DNA of 64,000 nucleotides from Bacteroidales bacterium. GTDB lineage: Bacteria > Bacteroidota > Bacteroidia > Bacteroidales > P3. A program made the translations under genes and the position numbers. Shown piece after piece: positions 15,804 to 25,344 of the stretch. The notes beneath the pieces are model-generated. The model was not told where the DNA came from. It saw only the letters and a program-made list of their open reading frames with translations, and did not search any database. How positions within the stretch are numbered: position 1 is the stretch's first letter; the number at the start of each line of letters is the position of its first letter. The stretch spans positions 50,526 to 114,525 of the forward strand of contig JAGCZH010000013.1 of NCBI GenBank assembly GCA_017960475.1. Direction: 5' to 3'.

Positions 15804-18800
15804 TTAATTATGAGCTTCTGCTTCATCGTTTTTGAGCTTTCTGGCGTCGATTTCTATTTCGTCGACAAAGAGCCATGCCTGTTCGCCGGCGCTGACGTGC
15901 CACTTGGGAAGCTTCCCGTAGTTCACAGCCTTTATTCTTACGTAGCGAGCTGGCACTGCGTCGAGGCTAATGGCATCGAAGTTATAGACGACACTCTTGT
16001 CTGCTCTTTCCAGCTTGTCGGGAAACTCTTTCTTTCTGTCGCAATAGGTGATAAACAGCGGGGTGTAACTTTTCCCGTCTATCGAGGTGCTTACCTCCAC
16101 TTGGGAGGGAAAGAAGATCCAACTCTTCATATTCTCTAAGCATTCCACGCCCACTCTTGACACTGACTTGACATCCAACAGGTCGACCACCACTTCCATA
16201 TCGCCCTGCCAGCCCTGCCAACCGCCTATGCGGTAGTTTTCTGTACCATGGAGTCGGTCGATTAGTCCTGTCTCGCCGTTCTCGCAGTATTGTGGGGCGG
16301 GTTTGGTGATGTAAGTGAGTTTGCGGTCGTTGAGTGTGCGTGTGCGACGTTGAGTGACCACAGGGCTGTATCCACCTGTCTCACGGTTGAAGGCGACAGC
16401 CTTTATAGTGACATCATCCGTGATGGAGAATGGTCGGGTGTATAGTGTAGAGGCCATTGTGGGAGTGCTGCCGTCGAGGGTGTAGAAAATGCTGTCTTTG
16501 GCTGTGATGAGGCTAATGCCGGGATGCAGGCTTATTATCGCTTCGCCGCTGAAACTCTGCTGCCAGTCGTCGAAAACTGGGGCTGGGGTTATGAAATCGT
16601 CGGGGTGAATCCCATTCATAGGCTGAGAATCAAGGTCTGCAGCCCACTCTTTGTCAGGTGATGACGTCATCTCGAAGTCGAGCGTGCAGCCGTCACGCAG
16701 CTGTTCGAAGGTTACAAACGATTTGTTGTAGGATTCGCCGTTGATTTTCAGCGAGTGGATGTAGCAGTTCTTTCTACCCTGTCCTTTAGCATTGATTATT
16801 ATGTCTTTGCCATTTTGAAGGTGTATTGTCACTTTGTTGAACAGAGGTGATCCTATCACGTATTCGCCACTGCCCGGACAGACGGGGTAGAAGCCTATAG
16901 CACTCATCACGTACCAGGCGCTCATCTGGCCGCAGTCCTCGTTACCGCAGAGACCGTCGGGGCTGTTGTGGTATAATTCCGTGCATATTTGTCGAACCAG
17001 TTCGGCGGTTTTCCACTGATGACCGAGGAAGGCGTAGAGATAAGCGGCGTGGTGAGAGGGTTCGTTGCCGTGTGCGTATTGGCCGATGAGACCTGTGATG
17101 TCGCTTTGGTCGCGCCCTGTCATGTCAGAACTGCCGTGGAAAAGGCTGTCGAGGAACAGTTCGGCTTTTTCTTTGCCACCTATCATAAAAACCCAATCTG
17201 ATATGTCGTGAGGGACGTAGGTGCTGTACTGCCAGCTGTTGGCCTCGGTGAAGTGGTTGTTGACCTCTGTTGGGTCGAAGGGGGTGATGAATCCACCATT
17301 GCGACGAGGATGCATGAAACCGTTGCTGTCCATGATGTTTTTCCACGCCTGCGAGCGACACAGGTATTCGTCGTGAGTCCAGGCCCATCCATTCTTGCAG
17401 ATACCTGGATGGTTCTTTTCTGCCAGTTGTTCCAGAAGTAGGGCGTAGCGAGCTATGCACCAGTCATCGTAGGCATATTCGAGGGTCTTGCTTACCGACT
17501 CGTTCTCGTATTCGCTGCTGAGATATCTGTCACGGGCATATTCTGTGCGTCCCAACATCGGCAGGTTACTGGTGGCCACCATGGCTTCGAGTAGTTCGTT
17601 GAGTGTCTCTTCCGGCAAGCTGTCGAGCACTCCGGTTTGGTAGGCGTCGAGTATGACTGACGCACTGTGGTAGCCTATCATGCAGTGTGTCTCATGACTG
17701 GCGAGTTCCCACATTGTCAGTTCACCGCTGTGCTTGTAGTGGTCAAGCATAGTGAGGACGAAGTCGCGGCTGCGTTTGGGGTCAGTGAGGTTGAGCAGAG
17801 GATGTAGCGTACGGTAGGTGTCCCAGACGGAGAATACAGTGTAAATGTTTGATTCTGAATTTTGAATTCTGGATTCCGATTTTGTGGAATCGGAACTTGA
17901 GGTTCTCATAGTGCGGTAGCGTCCGTCGGCGTCGCTGTAAAGATAAGGTGCCGTCATGCAGTGATAGAGAGCGGTGTAGAAATTTGTGCGGTCTTCGCGG
18001 CTGCCGCCTTCGACCTCGAACTGACCGAGTGCCTTCTCCCAGGTGGAGTGGGCCTCTTTCCGCGCTTGCTGGAAACTGGTGCCGACGCTCTGTTTCAGGT
18101 TATTGAACGCTCCAATCTCGTCTACTGCCGAGATTCCGACCCAGAGGGTTACCTCTTTTTGGTTGTCGGGAAAGAATATCAGCGCTTTGCAGTCCTCGCC
18201 GCTTATCGGGGCGAGTCCATCTACGGGCTTGCCGTCTTTGTAGAAAACGACATCCTCGTAGGGACAGTCGGCGGCAATAGCGAAATAGAAGTGTTGCTCG
18301 GGGTTCCACGCCGCGGAAGTGCGGTGGCCAATAATGACTCTCGACATTGGGTCGTAGCCTGTTGACTCGCTAAGGGCTATCTTCGAGTTGATGACCACAT
18401 CGCGATGCTTGAGGTCGATGACGATGCCTTTGCGACCTATGCTTGGAAAGGTATATTTGTGTAGGGCGTTGCGGTCGTGTACGGTGAGTTCTGCCATAAC
18501 ACGGTTGCGGTCGAGGACGACACGGTAGTAGCCAGGCTCGGCCTTCTCGTTGCGGTGACTGAACGACGATTTGTAATAGTCATAGTTTAGTGTCTCTGGA
18601 ACAGGGCCGTTGTCGTCGTTGAAAGGCATGACGAGCAGGTCGCCATAGTCGCTGCATCCTGTGCCGCTGAGGTGAGTGTGGCTGAAGCCGTAGATGGTGT
18701 CGTCACTGTAGTGATATCCGCTGCAGCCGTCCCAGCCGTCAAGACGTGTGTCGGGACTTGCCTGCACCATGCCGAAGGGCAGTATAGCCCCCGGGAATGT

Positions 18801-18917
18801 GTGTCCGTGGCCATCGGTTCCTACAAAGGGGTTTACATAATCAGTCAATGTCCGCTGGCATCCTGCCACAATAAATAACAAGGATGCCAGAGAAGGTAAA
18901 AGTATTCGTTTTATCAT
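15804..18917 (-). CDS. GH92 alpha-1,2-mannosidase lipoprotein with C-terminal accessory domains
   Basis: 1037 residues with a lipobox (FIVAGC, residues 15-20), so probably surface or periplasm anchored. GH92 signatures: YVNPFVGTDGHGHTFPGA, GYHYSDDTIYGFSHTHLSGTG, VFSVWDTYRTLHPLL, and GNEDCGQMSAWYVMSAIGFYPVCPG. GH92 enzymes are calcium-dependent exo-mannosidases acting on N-glycans and yeast mannan. About residues 785-855 resemble the chitobiase C-terminal domain (TPTMASTLYTRPFSI), and the last 150 look like a discoidin-type (F5/8 C) sugar-binding domain. An unusual Ser-rich insertion at about residues 338-358 coincides with a copy of the window's AATTCAAAATTC repeat. No SusC/SusD genes are nearby. 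Confidence 0.93.
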   Translation of the reverse strand: MIKRILLPSLASLLFIVAGCQRTLTDYVNPFVGTDGHGHTFPGAILPFGMVQASPDTRLDGWDGCSGYHYSDDTIYGFSHTHLSGTGCSDYGDLLVMPFNDDNGPVPETLNYDYYKSSFSHRNEKAEPGYYRVVLDRNRVMAELTVHDRNALHKYTFPSIGRKGIVIDLKHRDVVINSKIALSESTGYDPMSRVIIGHRTSAAWNPEQHFYFAIAADCPYEDVVFYKDGKPVDGLAPISGEDCKALIFFPDNQKEVTLWVGISAVDEIGAFNNLKQSVGTSFQQARKEAHSTWEKALGQFEVEGGSREDRTNFYTALYHCMTAPYLYSDADGRYRTMRTSSSDSTKSESRIQNSESNIYTVFSVWDTYRTLHPLLNLTDPKRSRDFVLTMLDHYKHSGELTMWELASHETHCMIGYHSASVILDAYQTGVLDSLPEETLNELLEAMVATSNLPMLGRTEYARDRYLSSEYENESVSKTLEYAYDDWCIARYALLLEQLAEKNHPGICKNGWAWTHDEYLCRSQAWKNIMDSNGFMHPRRNGGFITPFDPTEVNNHFTEANSWQYSTYVPHDISDWVFMIGGKEKAELFLDSLFHGSSDMTGRDQSDITGLIGQYAHGNEPSHHAAYLYAFLGHQWKTAELVRQICTELYHNSPDGLCGNEDCGQMSAWYVMSAIGFYPVCPGSGEYVIGSPLFNKVTIHLQNGKDIIINAKGQGRKNCYIHSLKINGESYNKSFVTFEQLRDGCTLDFEMTSSPDKEWAADLDSQPMNGIHPDDFITPAPVFDDWQQSFSGEAIISLHPGISLITAKDSIFYTLDGSTPTMASTLYTRPFSITDDVTIKAVAFNRETGGYSPVVTQRRTRTLNDRKLTYITKPAPQYCENGETGLIDRLHGTENYRIGGWQGWQGDMEVVVDLLDVKSVSRVGVECLENMKSWIFFPSQVEVSTSIDGKSYTPLFITYCDRKKEFPDKLERADKSVVYNFDAISLDAVPARYVRIKAVNYGKLPKWHVSAGEQAWLFVDEIEIDARKLKNDEAEAHN
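17851..17880. repeat. Intergenic-type repeat inside the GH92 coding sequence
   Basis: The plus strand reads GATTCTGAATTTTGAATTCT and continues into GGATTCCGAT, which pairs with ATCGGAA a few bases on. It encodes part of SKSESRIQNSESN, where GH92 proteins usually carry a short loop before VFSxWDTYR. The reading frame is preserved. Confidence 0.55.
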
Positions 18918-19045
18918 ATGGTAATGTTTGTGGTTAACGTGCTCATTTTATTTAATTTATTTCAAGTTTTTTCCAATTGGAAAACCTTGTTTCAATAACG
19001 TATAATGACTGCAATTATTGTACGGTTTATAAACTCCCCAATAAG

Positions 19046-19053
19046 CAAATATA
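19046..19053 (-). promoter_or_regulatory. Putative GH92 -7 element (TATATTTG)
   Basis: The minus strand reads TATATTTG followed by C, fitting TAnnTTTG. The predicted leader is about 120 bases. No clear -33 word. Confidence 0.4.
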
Positions 19054-19250
19054 CGAAGACTTTTATCGATTATGGATAATGATGATGCTATTAACAATTA
19101 GAGTTTAGGCGGTTTTGTGTTAATGTTAATGAGTTTAAAAACGTTAAAACCGGATTTTGTTCAGGGGGGGGTAATTTATTGATATATAGTAATATATATT
19201 ATTTATTTGTTGTTCAAAAAAATCTCAATGCTTAAAAAAGTATAAAAATA

Positions 19251-19281
19251 TTTATTGGTTCAATAATTAATAGTATTTTTG
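19251..19281 (+). promoter_or_regulatory. Putative promoter of the small peptide gene
   Basis: TTTA at 19251-19254, exactly 19 bases, then TATTTTTG at 19274-19281. This differs from the Bacteroidota TTTG-N19-TAnnTTTG pattern only in the last base of the -33 word. An 8-bp hairpin begins just downstream of the predicted start point. Confidence 0.5.
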
Positions 19282-19346
19282 CACCTCAATTTGAGTTGGT
19301 TTTATGTGCAGACTCAAATAAATGCTTGTAAAAGATTTTTTTAGAT

Positions 19347-19535
19347 ATGGAACAACAAAAACGACAATATATATCCCCCCAGCTGACTGTTGTTAGTTTT
19401 GTAGTTGAAAGAGGTTTTGTGGCCAGTGGAGCGCAGAATAGTCCATTGATGGATTTTGATTTGTTTAGCGATGAATCATCTCCTTCCAATGAAGCTGCCG
19501 GTTATTCTGAGAGTAACTGGGATTGGGGTTTTTAG
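19347..19535 (+). CDS. Orphan 62-residue peptide of a recurring Bacteroidota type
   Basis: MEQQKRQYISPQLTVVSFVV opens the peptide, then ERGFVASG, an acidic Ser/Asn-rich middle and an aromatic end ESNWDWGF. There is no signal peptide or membrane segment. From memory, short Bacteroidota peptides with a (Y)xxPxxxVxxxxxExGFxxSG start and an acidic or aromatic tail are common but have no known function. Here it has its own promoter and hairpin leader and precedes a WecA/MraY-type gene by 52 bases. A peptide precursor is possible, but no modifying enzyme lies nearby. Coding status rests on the clean ATG, promoter and motif. Confidence 0.6.
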   Translation: MEQQKRQYISPQLTVVSFVVERGFVASGAQNSPLMDFDLFSDESSPSNEAAGYSESNWDWGF

Positions 19536-19587
19536 TTATGGTTGTTTCGCAATTTATGTAAAGAAGAGATTGTATTGAGGGTTAATC

Positions 19588-20832
19588 ATGGACGCAAGGA
19601 CTTTACTTCTTATTGTAATAAATGCTGCTGTTGCTTCTTTCTGTACTGTAAGATGGGTCTATTTTTATTTGCTCATCATCGCTAAGCAAAAGAATCTTGT
19701 CGATAACCCAGGTTCTCGTAAGCTTCAAAAGTTGCCCATCCCCAACGTGGGTGGTATTGCTGTGTTTTTTGGTATTGTAAGCGGCGTGATGATAGGATCG
19801 GTGATGTGTGGTATTTTAGATGTTGAGAAAAATACAACTATGCTCCCCGTATTTGCCGCAATGGTTATGATGTTGTACGTCGGGGCTTTGGATGACACTG
19901 TAGGACTCTCACCATGGCATAGGATTTTTATTGAGGTAATTGCTGTTCTGAGCTTGATTTATGCTTCGGGCAACTGTATCGACACTTTCCATGGCCTTTG
20001 GGGAATAGACTCGTTTTCGTGGTGGTTGGCAGTTCCTTTGACAGTTTTTGTCGGTGTCGGTATCATCAATTCTGTAAACATGATTGACGGTATCAATGGT
20101 TTGAGTAGTGCCATGTGTATGGTTGTCGCTATACTCTATGGTTCCTTTTTTGTTCGTAGCGGTGACGTGACAAATGCTGTGTTGGCGTTCAGCGCCGCGA
20201 CATCGCTCTTCCCTTTCTTTATTCACAATGTTTTTGGATCACACAGTCGCATGTTTATCGGTGACGCAGGCACAATGGTGATGGGATTGCTGATGACATG
20301 GTTTACTATTAGTTTGCTAAGCTCTGATGTGCCTATGTCGACTTATTACGATGCTGATGTCGTTAATCCTATCGCATATGCAATAGCTGTTTTGTGTGTA
20401 CCAGTTTTCGATGTCATAAGGGTATTCGCAATGCGTATTTTGCGTGGAGGCAGTCCTTTTAAACCAGACAGAACCCATATTCATCATATCTTTTTGGATG
20501 TCAGAGCAAGTCACATTGTTATTACTCTCATTTTCCTAGTCGCTATGCTTACCGTTGTTTTGATATGGTTTGTAAGCACACTTTTGGGGGCAAGTTTTGA
20601 GATGCAGCTTTACATAGCCATAGGATCTTCTATGCTAATTGTGTGGGGCAGCTATTTTTTTATGAGTTATGGAATCAAGCACAATACCAAGTTTGTTCAG
20701 AAGCTTGCGGAATTTAACGATCGTCACATCAGAAAACGTCCACTGTGGTGGAAACGATTCTCTGAATGGCTTGATATTCCTGAAGCACGCCTGAATGAGC
20801 GTATAGAAAGACGCAACAGAAAAAAACAATAG
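19588..20832 (+). CDS. Undecaprenyl-phosphate sugar-1-phosphate transferase (WecA/MraY family)
   Basis: 414 residues with about ten transmembrane helices. Family motifs: LVDNPGSRKLQKLPIPNVGG near the start, GALDDTVGLSPWHR, NMIDGINGLSS, FIGDAGTMVMG, and DRTHIHHIFLD with the catalytic-loop histidines. Such enzymes load a hexosamine-1-phosphate on undecaprenyl phosphate to start surface polysaccharide or O-antigen. It resembles WecA/RgpG rather than MraY because it carries the HIHH loop and lies away from cell-wall genes. It converges on the GDP-fucose synthase gene with only 19 bases between, suggesting a local role in surface glycan synthesis. Confidence 0.92.
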   Translation: MDARTLLLIVINAAVASFCTVRWVYFYLLIIAKQKNLVDNPGSRKLQKLPIPNVGGIAVFFGIVSGVMIGSVMCGILDVEKNTTMLPVFAAMVMMLYVGALDDTVGLSPWHRIFIEVIAVLSLIYASGNCIDTFHGLWGIDSFSWWLAVPLTVFVGVGIINSVNMIDGINGLSSAMCMVVAILYGSFFVRSGDVTNAVLAFSAATSLFPFFIHNVFGSHSRMFIGDAGTMVMGLLMTWFTISLLSSDVPMSTYYDADVVNPIAYAIAVLCVPVFDVIRVFAMRILRGGSPFKPDRTHIHHIFLDVRASHIVITLIFLVAMLTVVLIWFVSTLLGASFEMQLYIAIGSSMLIVWGSYFFMSYGIKHNTKFVQKLAEFNDRHIRKRPLWWKRFSEWLDIPEARLNERIERRNRKKQ

Positions 20833-20851
20833 TTTTTGTTATGTATTGTGA

Positions 20852-21793
20852 TTATCTCTCAATCCTGTGTGGATTGTTGAGGAAGTCTTTGTAGGTAATC
20901 TTTATTCCCTCTTCCAGTTCGGTTGTATAGTGCCATCCTAATTGGCTGGCTTTGCTTACGTCGAGCAGTTTGCGTGGTGTTCCGTTGGGCCGTGATGGAT
21001 CCCATTTGATATCGCCGTGATATCCTACTATGCGAGCCACAAGTTCAGTCAGTTGTTTTATTGAGATCTCTTTGCCTGTTCCTGCGTTAACAGTCTCATT
21101 CCCTGAATAGTTGTTCATTAGAAAAACGCACAGGTTGGCAAGGTCGTCGACAAAGAGAAATTCTCTCAAAGGAGAGCCGTCGCCCCAACAGGTCACATAA
21201 GTGTCGCCGTTGTTTTTGGCCTCATGGAAACGGCGAATCAGGGCTGGCAGCACATGAGAATGCTCGGGATGGTAGTTGTCGTTAGGGCCATAGAGGTTGG
21301 TCGGCATAACGCTGATGAAGTCGGTTCCATATTGCCGGTTAAGGTATTCGCAATATTTCAGGCCGCTTATTTTCGCAAGAGCGTAGGCTTCGTTGGTGGG
21401 TTCCAAACTGGAGGTCAGGAGGCAGCTTTCAGGCATGGGTTGGGGAGCAAGACGAGGATAAATACAGCTGCTGCCAAGGAACTGTAGTTTTTTTACCTTG
21501 TTTTGCCATGCGGCGTGAATGACGTTCATCTCCAGAATCATGTTGTCGTACATGAAGTCTGCCAATGCTGATTGGTTGGCGACAATGCCGCCTACTTTGG
21601 CCGCGGCGAGGAAGACATACTCGGGCTTTTCACATGCGAAGAAATCATTGACGGCTTGTTGGTTGCAGAGATCCAATTCTTTGTGAGTGCGAGTGATGAT
21701 GTTGTTGTAGCCTTGTTTTCTCAGCTCACGCACAATGGCGCTGCCCACCATGCCGCGATGACCTGCCACATATATTTTTGAGTTCAGTTCCAT
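20852..21793 (-). CDS. fcl: GDP-L-fucose synthase
   Basis: 313 residues, an extended SDR epimerase/reductase. It converts GDP-4-keto-6-deoxymannose to GDP-L-fucose with NADPH. The nucleotide-binding VAGHRGMVGSAIVREL opens the protein, FLGSSCIYPRLAPQPMPE is the family signature, and YALAKISG holds the Tyr/Lys catalytic pair. It lies 44 bases after gmd on the same strand, the standard order. In Bacteroidales GDP-fucose feeds capsule, O-antigen and protein O-glycosylation. Confidence 0.96.
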   Translation of the reverse strand: MELNSKIYVAGHRGMVGSAIVRELRKQGYNNIITRTHKELDLCNQQAVNDFFACEKPEYVFLAAAKVGGIVANQSALADFMYDNMILEMNVIHAAWQNKVKKLQFLGSSCIYPRLAPQPMPESCLLTSSLEPTNEAYALAKISGLKYCEYLNRQYGTDFISVMPTNLYGPNDNYHPEHSHVLPALIRRFHEAKNNGDTYVTCWGDGSPLREFLFVDDLANLCVFLMNNYSGNETVNAGTGKEISIKQLTELVARIVGYHGDIKWDPSRPNGTPRKLLDVSKASQLGWHYTTELEEGIKITYKDFLNNPHRIER

Positions 21794-21837
21794 TTATTGC
21801 TATTTCTCCTGTTTCCTTTCCGGGTATTATCAGAGTA

Positions 21838-22941
21838 CTATTTCACAATGCCTTTTTCAAGATATTCCTCAAGATTCATTTTCACCTTATGTGCGGCGCC
21901 TTCTGAAGCCACTTTGGCGATGTCGTGCTCTACCATAAGTTTGACCAGTTGCTCGAAAGAGGTCTTGTTAGGATTCCAACCCAGTTGTTTGATTGCTTTG
22001 GAGGGGTCACCACAGAGATTTACCACGTCGGTCGGGCGGTAGAAATCTTTGCTGACGGCGACGAGGGTTTTTCCGATGAGTTTCTCTGGCCCTTTGACGC
22101 AGATGCCTTTTTCGTCAATACCCTTGCCTTCAAATTGCAACTCAATGCCGGCATAGTGGAATGCCAATTGGGCGAAATCCCTGACAGAGTGTTGTTTGCC
22201 GGTGGCGATGACATAGTCGTCGGCTTTGCTGTTTTGCAGTATCAACCACATGCATTCGACGTAGTCTTTGGCATACCCCCAGTCGCGTTTTGAGTCGAGG
22301 TTGCCTAGGTAGAGGCAGTCTTGATAGCCCAAGGATATACGTGCTGCCGCAAGGGTTATTTTGCGTGTGACAAAGGTCTCGCCGCGGCGTTCGCTCTCAT
22401 GGTTGAAGAGGATTCCGCTGCAGCAGAACATGTTATAGGCTTCTCGATACTCTTTGGTTATCCAAAAGCCGTAGAGTTTGGCCACGGCGTAGGGGCTGTA
22501 GGGGAGGAAAGGGGTATTCTCGTTTTGAGGTATAGCTTCCACTTTGCCGTAGAGTTCTGATGTCGAGGCTTGATAGATTCGGCACTTTTTCTCAAGATTG
22601 CAAGCCCGAACGGCTTCCAATACTCGCAGTACACCGGTGGCGTCGACATCGGCTGTGAACTCAGGGCTGTCGAAACTAACCTGGACATGGCTCTGTGCCG
22701 CAAGGTTGTATATTTCGTCGGGACGCACTTTGAAAACGACCTGAACTAGACTCATGGAGTCGCCAAGGTCACCATAATGAAGGTGAAATTGAGGATGTCC
22801 TTCCAGATGGGCAATACGTTCCCGGAAGTCTACAGAACTGCGTCGTATAATGCCATGAACGTCGTAACCTTTTTCAATCAGAAATTCGGAAAGATAGGAT
22901 CCGTCTTGTCCGGTAACGCCTGTGATGAGTGCTGTTTTCAT
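21838..22941 (-). CDS. gmd: GDP-mannose 4,6-dehydratase
   Basis: 367 residues, full length. It is the first step from GDP-mannose to GDP-L-fucose. Motifs: [39 protein letters not shown], the catalytic [11 protein letters not shown], and [17 protein letters not shown], all typical of Gmd. It sits 34 bases downstream of the ROK gene and 44 bases upstream of fcl, an apparent three-gene operon. Confidence 0.97.
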   Translation of the reverse strand: MKTALITGVTGQDGSYLSEFLIEKGYDVHGIIRRSSVDFRERIAHLEGHPQFHLHYGDLGDSMSLVQVVFKVRPDEIYNLAAQSHVQVSFDSPEFTADVDATGVLRVLEAVRACNLEKKCRIYQASTSELYGKVEAIPQNENTPFLPYSPYAVAKLYGFWITKEYREAYNMFCCSGILFNHESERRGETFVTRKITLAAARISLGYQDCLYLGNLDSKRDWGYAKDYVECMWLILQNSKADDYVIATGKQHSVRDFAQLAFHYAGIELQFEGKGIDEKGICVKGPEKLIGKTLVAVSKDFYRPTDVVNLCGDPSKAIKQLGWNPNKTSFEQLVKLMVEHDIAKVASEGAAHKVKMNLEEYLEKGIVK

Positions 22942-22975
22942 TGAGTGTTGGTAGTTCTGTGTTGTTAGTTGTTAG

Positions 22976-23944
22976 TTATTCTTTCATTTTTATTAATGCC
23001 GCTGCGCCCAGAATGGCCACCTCGTTGGCTTTCAGTTCAGACATACGAATGGAGCAGCTGCCTTGGAAGATGTTGAGCAGGTGTTTTTCGAACGATTCGC
23101 GAAGAGGTTTCAGCAGGGGCTCACCGACTTTGGTGGGGCCACCCATGAGGAATATAGCCTCAGGTGCCGAGAAGGTGACGCTGTTGGCAATGGCCAATCC
23201 CAGCCAGTAGCCTGTTTTTTCGTATGTCGCAATGGCGATGGGGTCGCCGGCGTTGGCAGCATCGCCGATCATCTTTGAACTGACATCGCTGTCGGGAACG
23301 TTATCGGGAATCCAGCCCTGTTTACATTCACGAGGGCCGTTTTCTTTGCGCAGCTCGCAGAAAGTCTGCACGATACCTCTTGCTGAGGTGTAAGCCTCTA
23401 GACAGCCTTTGCGACCGCAGCTGCACATTCTACCTTCAGGAAAAAGTATGTTGTGTCCAAGTTCGCCGGCGGCGCCAGTGCTTCCATGTACCAACTTGCC
23501 GTCGACGACAATGCCGCTACCCACACCAGTGCCTAGAGTGAACATTATGAAGTGTTTCATTCCTTTGGCGCCTCCGTAAACCATTTCGCCGAAAGCGGCG
23601 GCGTTGGCGTCGTTGCTGAGCACTACTGTGGTGTCCATGTATTTGTGTATCTCCTTGCCGAAATCCAATACGCCTTTGATGGTGAGATTGGGAGCGTTGT
23701 CGACACATCCTGTGTAGAAGTTTCCGTTAGGAGCACCGATGCCGATACCTTCCAGCTGTTGCACATCGTTGTTTTTCATCATGGTGCTTATATGTTCCAT
23801 GATGTCGTGAATATAGGGTTCAAAGACAGTGTATGCGTTGGTGGGTATGTTGCTGCGGGCAATGATGGTTCCGTCGTCGCGCACTAAACCCATGTCGGTG
23901 TTAGTGCCTCCAATGTCAATGCCAATAGAATAGGTGTGTTTCAT
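22976..23944 (-). CDS. ROK-family sugar kinase (glucokinase-like)
   Basis: 322 residues. The ATP-binding GIDIGGTNTDMGLV, the substrate motif GIGAPNG, the catalytic Asp in LSNDANAAAFGE, and the zinc site CSCGRKGCLEA are all intact. There is no DNA-binding domain at the N-terminus, so it is a kinase rather than a ROK repressor. Glucose or N-acetylhexosamine is the likely substrate; sequence alone does not decide. Its place ahead of gmd and fcl fits a role in feeding nucleotide-sugar synthesis. Confidence 0.92.
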   Translation of the reverse strand: MKHTYSIGIDIGGTNTDMGLVRDDGTIIARSNIPTNAYTVFEPYIHDIMEHISTMMKNNDVQQLEGIGIGAPNGNFYTGCVDNAPNLTIKGVLDFGKEIHKYMDTTVVLSNDANAAAFGEMVYGGAKGMKHFIMFTLGTGVGSGIVVDGKLVHGSTGAAGELGHNILFPEGRMCSCGRKGCLEAYTSARGIVQTFCELRKENGPRECKQGWIPDNVPDSDVSSKMIGDAANAGDPIAIATYEKTGYWLGLAIANSVTFSAPEAIFLMGGPTKVGEPLLKPLRESFEKHLLNIFQGSCSIRMSELKANEVAILGAAALIKMKE

Positions 23945-23994
23945 AATGTGATGGGGTTATAATATGAATGTTAACGTTCGATATGTCGTTTTTA

Positions 23995-25230
23995 TTATCT
24001 GTTTATTATCAATTTGGTTGTTTTAGTACCATCGATAAGTACCGTGTAGACACCTTTGGCGAGGTGGCTGACATCTATACGATTTGTTCCGGTATTGTTA
24101 AATCTCAATACGGAATGGCCTGTGATATCGATTATTTCGACCGAATGATTCATGTCTACGGTTATGGTTTCGTTGGCGGGATTGGGGAATATCCTTGCGG
24201 TCTCTTTAGTGTTGGCTTCGATGCCTACATCAACGGGTCTTGTTGTTGCAAGGATGTAATATTCTTTCTCTGTTCCGTCTTCGGCGGTTACGGTGACATA
24301 GATGTCAGCGTCGGTATCTGTGTTGATGTCGCTAAGAGACACTTGGATTTGAACCGAAGCGTCGTCGACTTCGGTAGTGGCTTGAATGTCATCGGCGGTG
24401 AGGTTGTCGATGTCGTCGACGTGGATTGTGTAGTTGAGGCGACCCTTTTCGAAACCAGAAATGGTTTCGCCGTTGACTTTGATGTCGGTGAGCCAAGCAC
24501 TGTAAATCAGTTGTATGTCGTCGATTGAGAGAGAATCATTTTTGGAACCTTCGCCAGCTTGCCGGTTGGTGGTCATATTGACCAGCAGGTATGACGCGGA
24601 GCTGGTCCCGCTGTATACAAAAGGTACCTTTATCTGTCTCCACGCCATTGAAGATGCGGAACCTGTGGTACGTTTGGTGCGTATCTCGGCACGGGCTTTG
24701 TAAAGTGTGGTGTTGTTTTCGTTATTAGGGGATTTAAAATCGTTGTCGCCATGCAAAATAGCGGTGATTTGAGCCTCAGAGTTGCCGCTTTCGGCATAGA
24801 AGCTCACCCAAGCATACAAAGAGTCGGGTGTGGCGGTGAATGGCAGGCAGTGGCTGCTGTTGTCACGCTGTGTGTAGTTGTAGTTGTCGCTGCTTGTCGC
24901 TGACGTGGAGCCTGCGTGGACTCTGCCTGTTGTCATGTTGCCATTGGCTTTGATGCCCATTATCGATTTGGTGTATATTGTGAGATAGTAGTTCCCTGAG
25001 CCACCGGGTCGGTGTCCGCTGCGGCGATAGTGGTGGTTGCTCGAAGCCAGCGATGAGTATGAGCCGTCGCTTGACGAGAAGGTGTTCCAGTGTGTTGGCT
25101 CGGAGGTATATCCTCCGTCCCATTGCTCAAAGCCATTGTTGGGGATTTGGAATTGACACCATGCGGCAAAGGGAAGAGAGAGCAAAGCGCAGAATGCGAT
25201 TTTGTGAAAAAAAGTAAGGTTTTTATTCAT
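23995..25230 (-). CDS. Secreted PCMD-like protein with type IX (type A) sorting tail
   Basis: 411 residues. The signal peptide ends near AAWCQ, and the mature protein starts IPNNGFEQWDG, typical of the putative carbohydrate-binding PCMD family. SIDDIQLIYSAWLTDIKVNG marks the end of that domain. A cadherin-like beta domain follows at about 265-325. The last ~70 residues are a type A sorting domain: ARIFPNPANETITV, VEIIDITGHSV, DVSHLAKGVYTV, and a basic end KTTKLIINR. It is therefore expected to be exported by the T9SS and anchored on the cell surface. It lies 50 bases upstream of the ROK gene. Confidence 0.88.
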   Translation of the reverse strand: MNKNLTFFHKIAFCALLSLPFAAWCQFQIPNNGFEQWDGGYTSEPTHWNTFSSSDGSYSSLASSNHHYRRSGHRPGGSGNYYLTIYTKSIMGIKANGNMTTGRVHAGSTSATSSDNYNYTQRDNSSHCLPFTATPDSLYAWVSFYAESGNSEAQITAILHGDNDFKSPNNENNTTLYKARAEIRTKRTTGSASSMAWRQIKVPFVYSGTSSASYLLVNMTTNRQAGEGSKNDSLSIDDIQLIYSAWLTDIKVNGETISGFEKGRLNYTIHVDDIDNLTADDIQATTEVDDASVQIQVSLSDINTDTDADIYVTVTAEDGTEKEYYILATTRPVDVGIEANTKETARIFPNPANETITVDMNHSVEIIDITGHSVLRFNNTGTNRIDVSHLAKGVYTVLIDGTKTTKLIINR

Positions 25231-25235
25231 GAGAG

Positions 25236-25323
25236 GGAAGGGTTAAAAGGGTTTGAAAGGTTAAAAAGGTTATAAAAGTTTAAAAGTTTTTAAGGGTTTA
25301 ATGGGTTTAAAAGGTTATTGGAT
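25236..25323. repeat. GGGTTTAAAAGG-type low-complexity intergenic repeat
   Basis: Imperfect tandem words of the form GGTTWAAAAGGGTTTGAAAGG fill the gap between the sorting-tail protein and ispE. The same words occur at 15380-15420, 48263-48320 and 55486-55561. Confidence 0.6.
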
Positions 25324-25344
25324 GGTTGTAACTTACTTTTATTG

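Larger units (their letters stand above)
18918..19346. other. Long intergenic region with divergent promoters
   Basis: 429 AT-rich bases with no coding gene. It holds the GH92 promoter element (19046-19053, minus), a run of seven G at about 19164, and on the plus strand a TTTA-N19-TATTTTTG promoter (19251-19281). An 8-bp hairpin follows (ATTTGAGT 19289-19296 with ACTCAAAT 19312-19319) in the leader of the small peptide gene. Confidence 0.6.
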
